This document shows positions 6,009-6,309 of a stretch of 6,309 bases of DNA, piece after piece. The translations under genes were made by a program, and so were the position numbers. The notes beneath the pieces are model-generated. The model was not told the DNA's origin. It did not search any database and saw only the letters and a program-made list of their open reading frames with translations. Within the stretch, counting starts at the first letter, position 1. Every line of letters starts with the position of its first letter. The DNA is from JAAGZL01 sp050290785 (lineage in GTDB: Bacteria > Pseudomonadota > Gammaproteobacteria > Chromatiales > Chromatiaceae): contig JBNKIR010000029.1 of the NCBI GenBank assembly GCA_050290785.1, positions 1-6,309 of the forward strand, in the 5' to 3' direction.

Positions 6009-6309
6009 TTAGGTCATAACCTCTCCAGCCACAGTCTCCAGATCTTCGTGGCGGACATCAACGCCTTTGACCAGATACACCACATAGCCAGCAATATTCT
6101 TGGCGTGCCCACCCATCCTTTCCATGGCGCGCAGACCCAGTACCGTCTCCACAACATGCCCTATACTGCGTGAATCTTCCATGATAAATGTGGAAAGATA
6201 CCTGAGGGCGGATTTGAAATCCTCATCCAGTTCCATATCCATCTGAATAACCTCAAGGGCCAGTTCCGGATCTGGTCCATCAAAAGCCTGCAACGCCTTC
6301 TTCAACATG
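6009..6309 (-). CDS. phoU: PhoU, phosphate signalling regulator (C-terminal part; N-terminus beyond right edge)
   Basis: The minus-strand frame ends with TAA at 6011-6009 and runs open to the right edge, giving 99 visible residues. It aligns with the second three-helix bundle of E. coli PhoU: ML..AL.AF near the start, then FIMEDSRSI (TYMMEDSRTI in E. coli) and the closing YLVKGVDVRH (YYVKGQDFRH). The ATG at the window edge corresponds to an internal Met around E. coli residue 140, so about 140 N-terminal residues are missing and it should not be taken as a start. PhoU represses the Pho regulon in high phosphate by linking the Pst transporter to the PhoR kinase, and limits phosphate uptake. 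The usual metal-binding ERIGD segment reads ERMGG here, and the acidic residue that follows NI(A/C) is also glycine. phoU normally ends a pst operon, so pstB is expected beyond the right edge. Confidence 0.92.
   Translation of the reverse strand, partial: MLKKALQAFDGPDPELALEVIQMDMELDEDFKSALRYLSTFIMEDSRSIGHVVETVLGLRAMERMGGHAKNIAGYVVYLVKGVDVRHEDLETVAGEVMT

Noticed and set aside
6306..6308. ATG at the right edge as the start of a small 99-residue gene
   Set aside because: The reading frame continues to the window edge, and alignment to E. coli PhoU places this Met inside the protein near residue 140.

Overview
The window looks like a piece of a Gram-negative, probably gammaproteobacterial, chromosome. 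The evidence is an OmpC-type porin with a signal peptide and C-terminal Phe, an OlsF-type fused acyltransferase, a PilZ protein and a proteobacterial-style PhoU. Frequent ATA isoleucine codons next to moderately GC-rich genes would fit an environmental lineage such as a sulfur oxidiser, but the genus cannot be read from this sequence. No mobile element, CRISPR array, tRNA or rRNA was seen, and no stretch over 300 bases lacks a gene.

Layout, left to right. (1) Bases 1-180 are the C-terminal tail of a plus-strand gene cut by the window edge, most like a GT-B glycosyltransferase. (2) 280-1995 encodes a fused O-acyltransferase/N-acyltransferase of the OlsF type (ornithine-lipid synthesis). (3) 2112-3221 encodes an outer-membrane porin, closed by a clear intrinsic terminator at 3251-3277. 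(4) 3412-3888 encodes a small four-helix membrane protein of the PsiE (phosphate-starvation-inducible) family. (5) 3975-5952 holds a compact set: a PilZ protein, a thioredoxin-type arsenate reductase (ArsC) and an ACR3 arsenite exporter, the last two overlapping by one base. (6) 6009-6309 on the minus strand is the C-terminal part of PhoU, convergent with acr3; the rest of phoU, and perhaps pst genes, should lie beyond the right edge.

How the genes may work together: most fit one theme, life under low phosphate and exposure to the phosphate analogue arsenate. OlsF-type enzymes make phosphorus-free ornithine lipids, and a neighbouring glycosyltransferase could make phosphorus-free glycolipids. 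PsiE is phosphate-starvation inducible in E. coli, and PhoU is the negative modulator of Pst/PhoR signalling. ArsC and ACR3 remove the arsenate that enters through phosphate transporters. Two intergenic regions, upstream of psiE and upstream of the PilZ-arsC-acr3 set, carry similar 11-bp-periodic elements with the core ATGTCA(C/T)ATC that resemble PhoB boxes. No ArsR-type repressor lies in the window. The idea that arsenate detoxification here belongs to the phosphate regulon is inference, but it can be tested.
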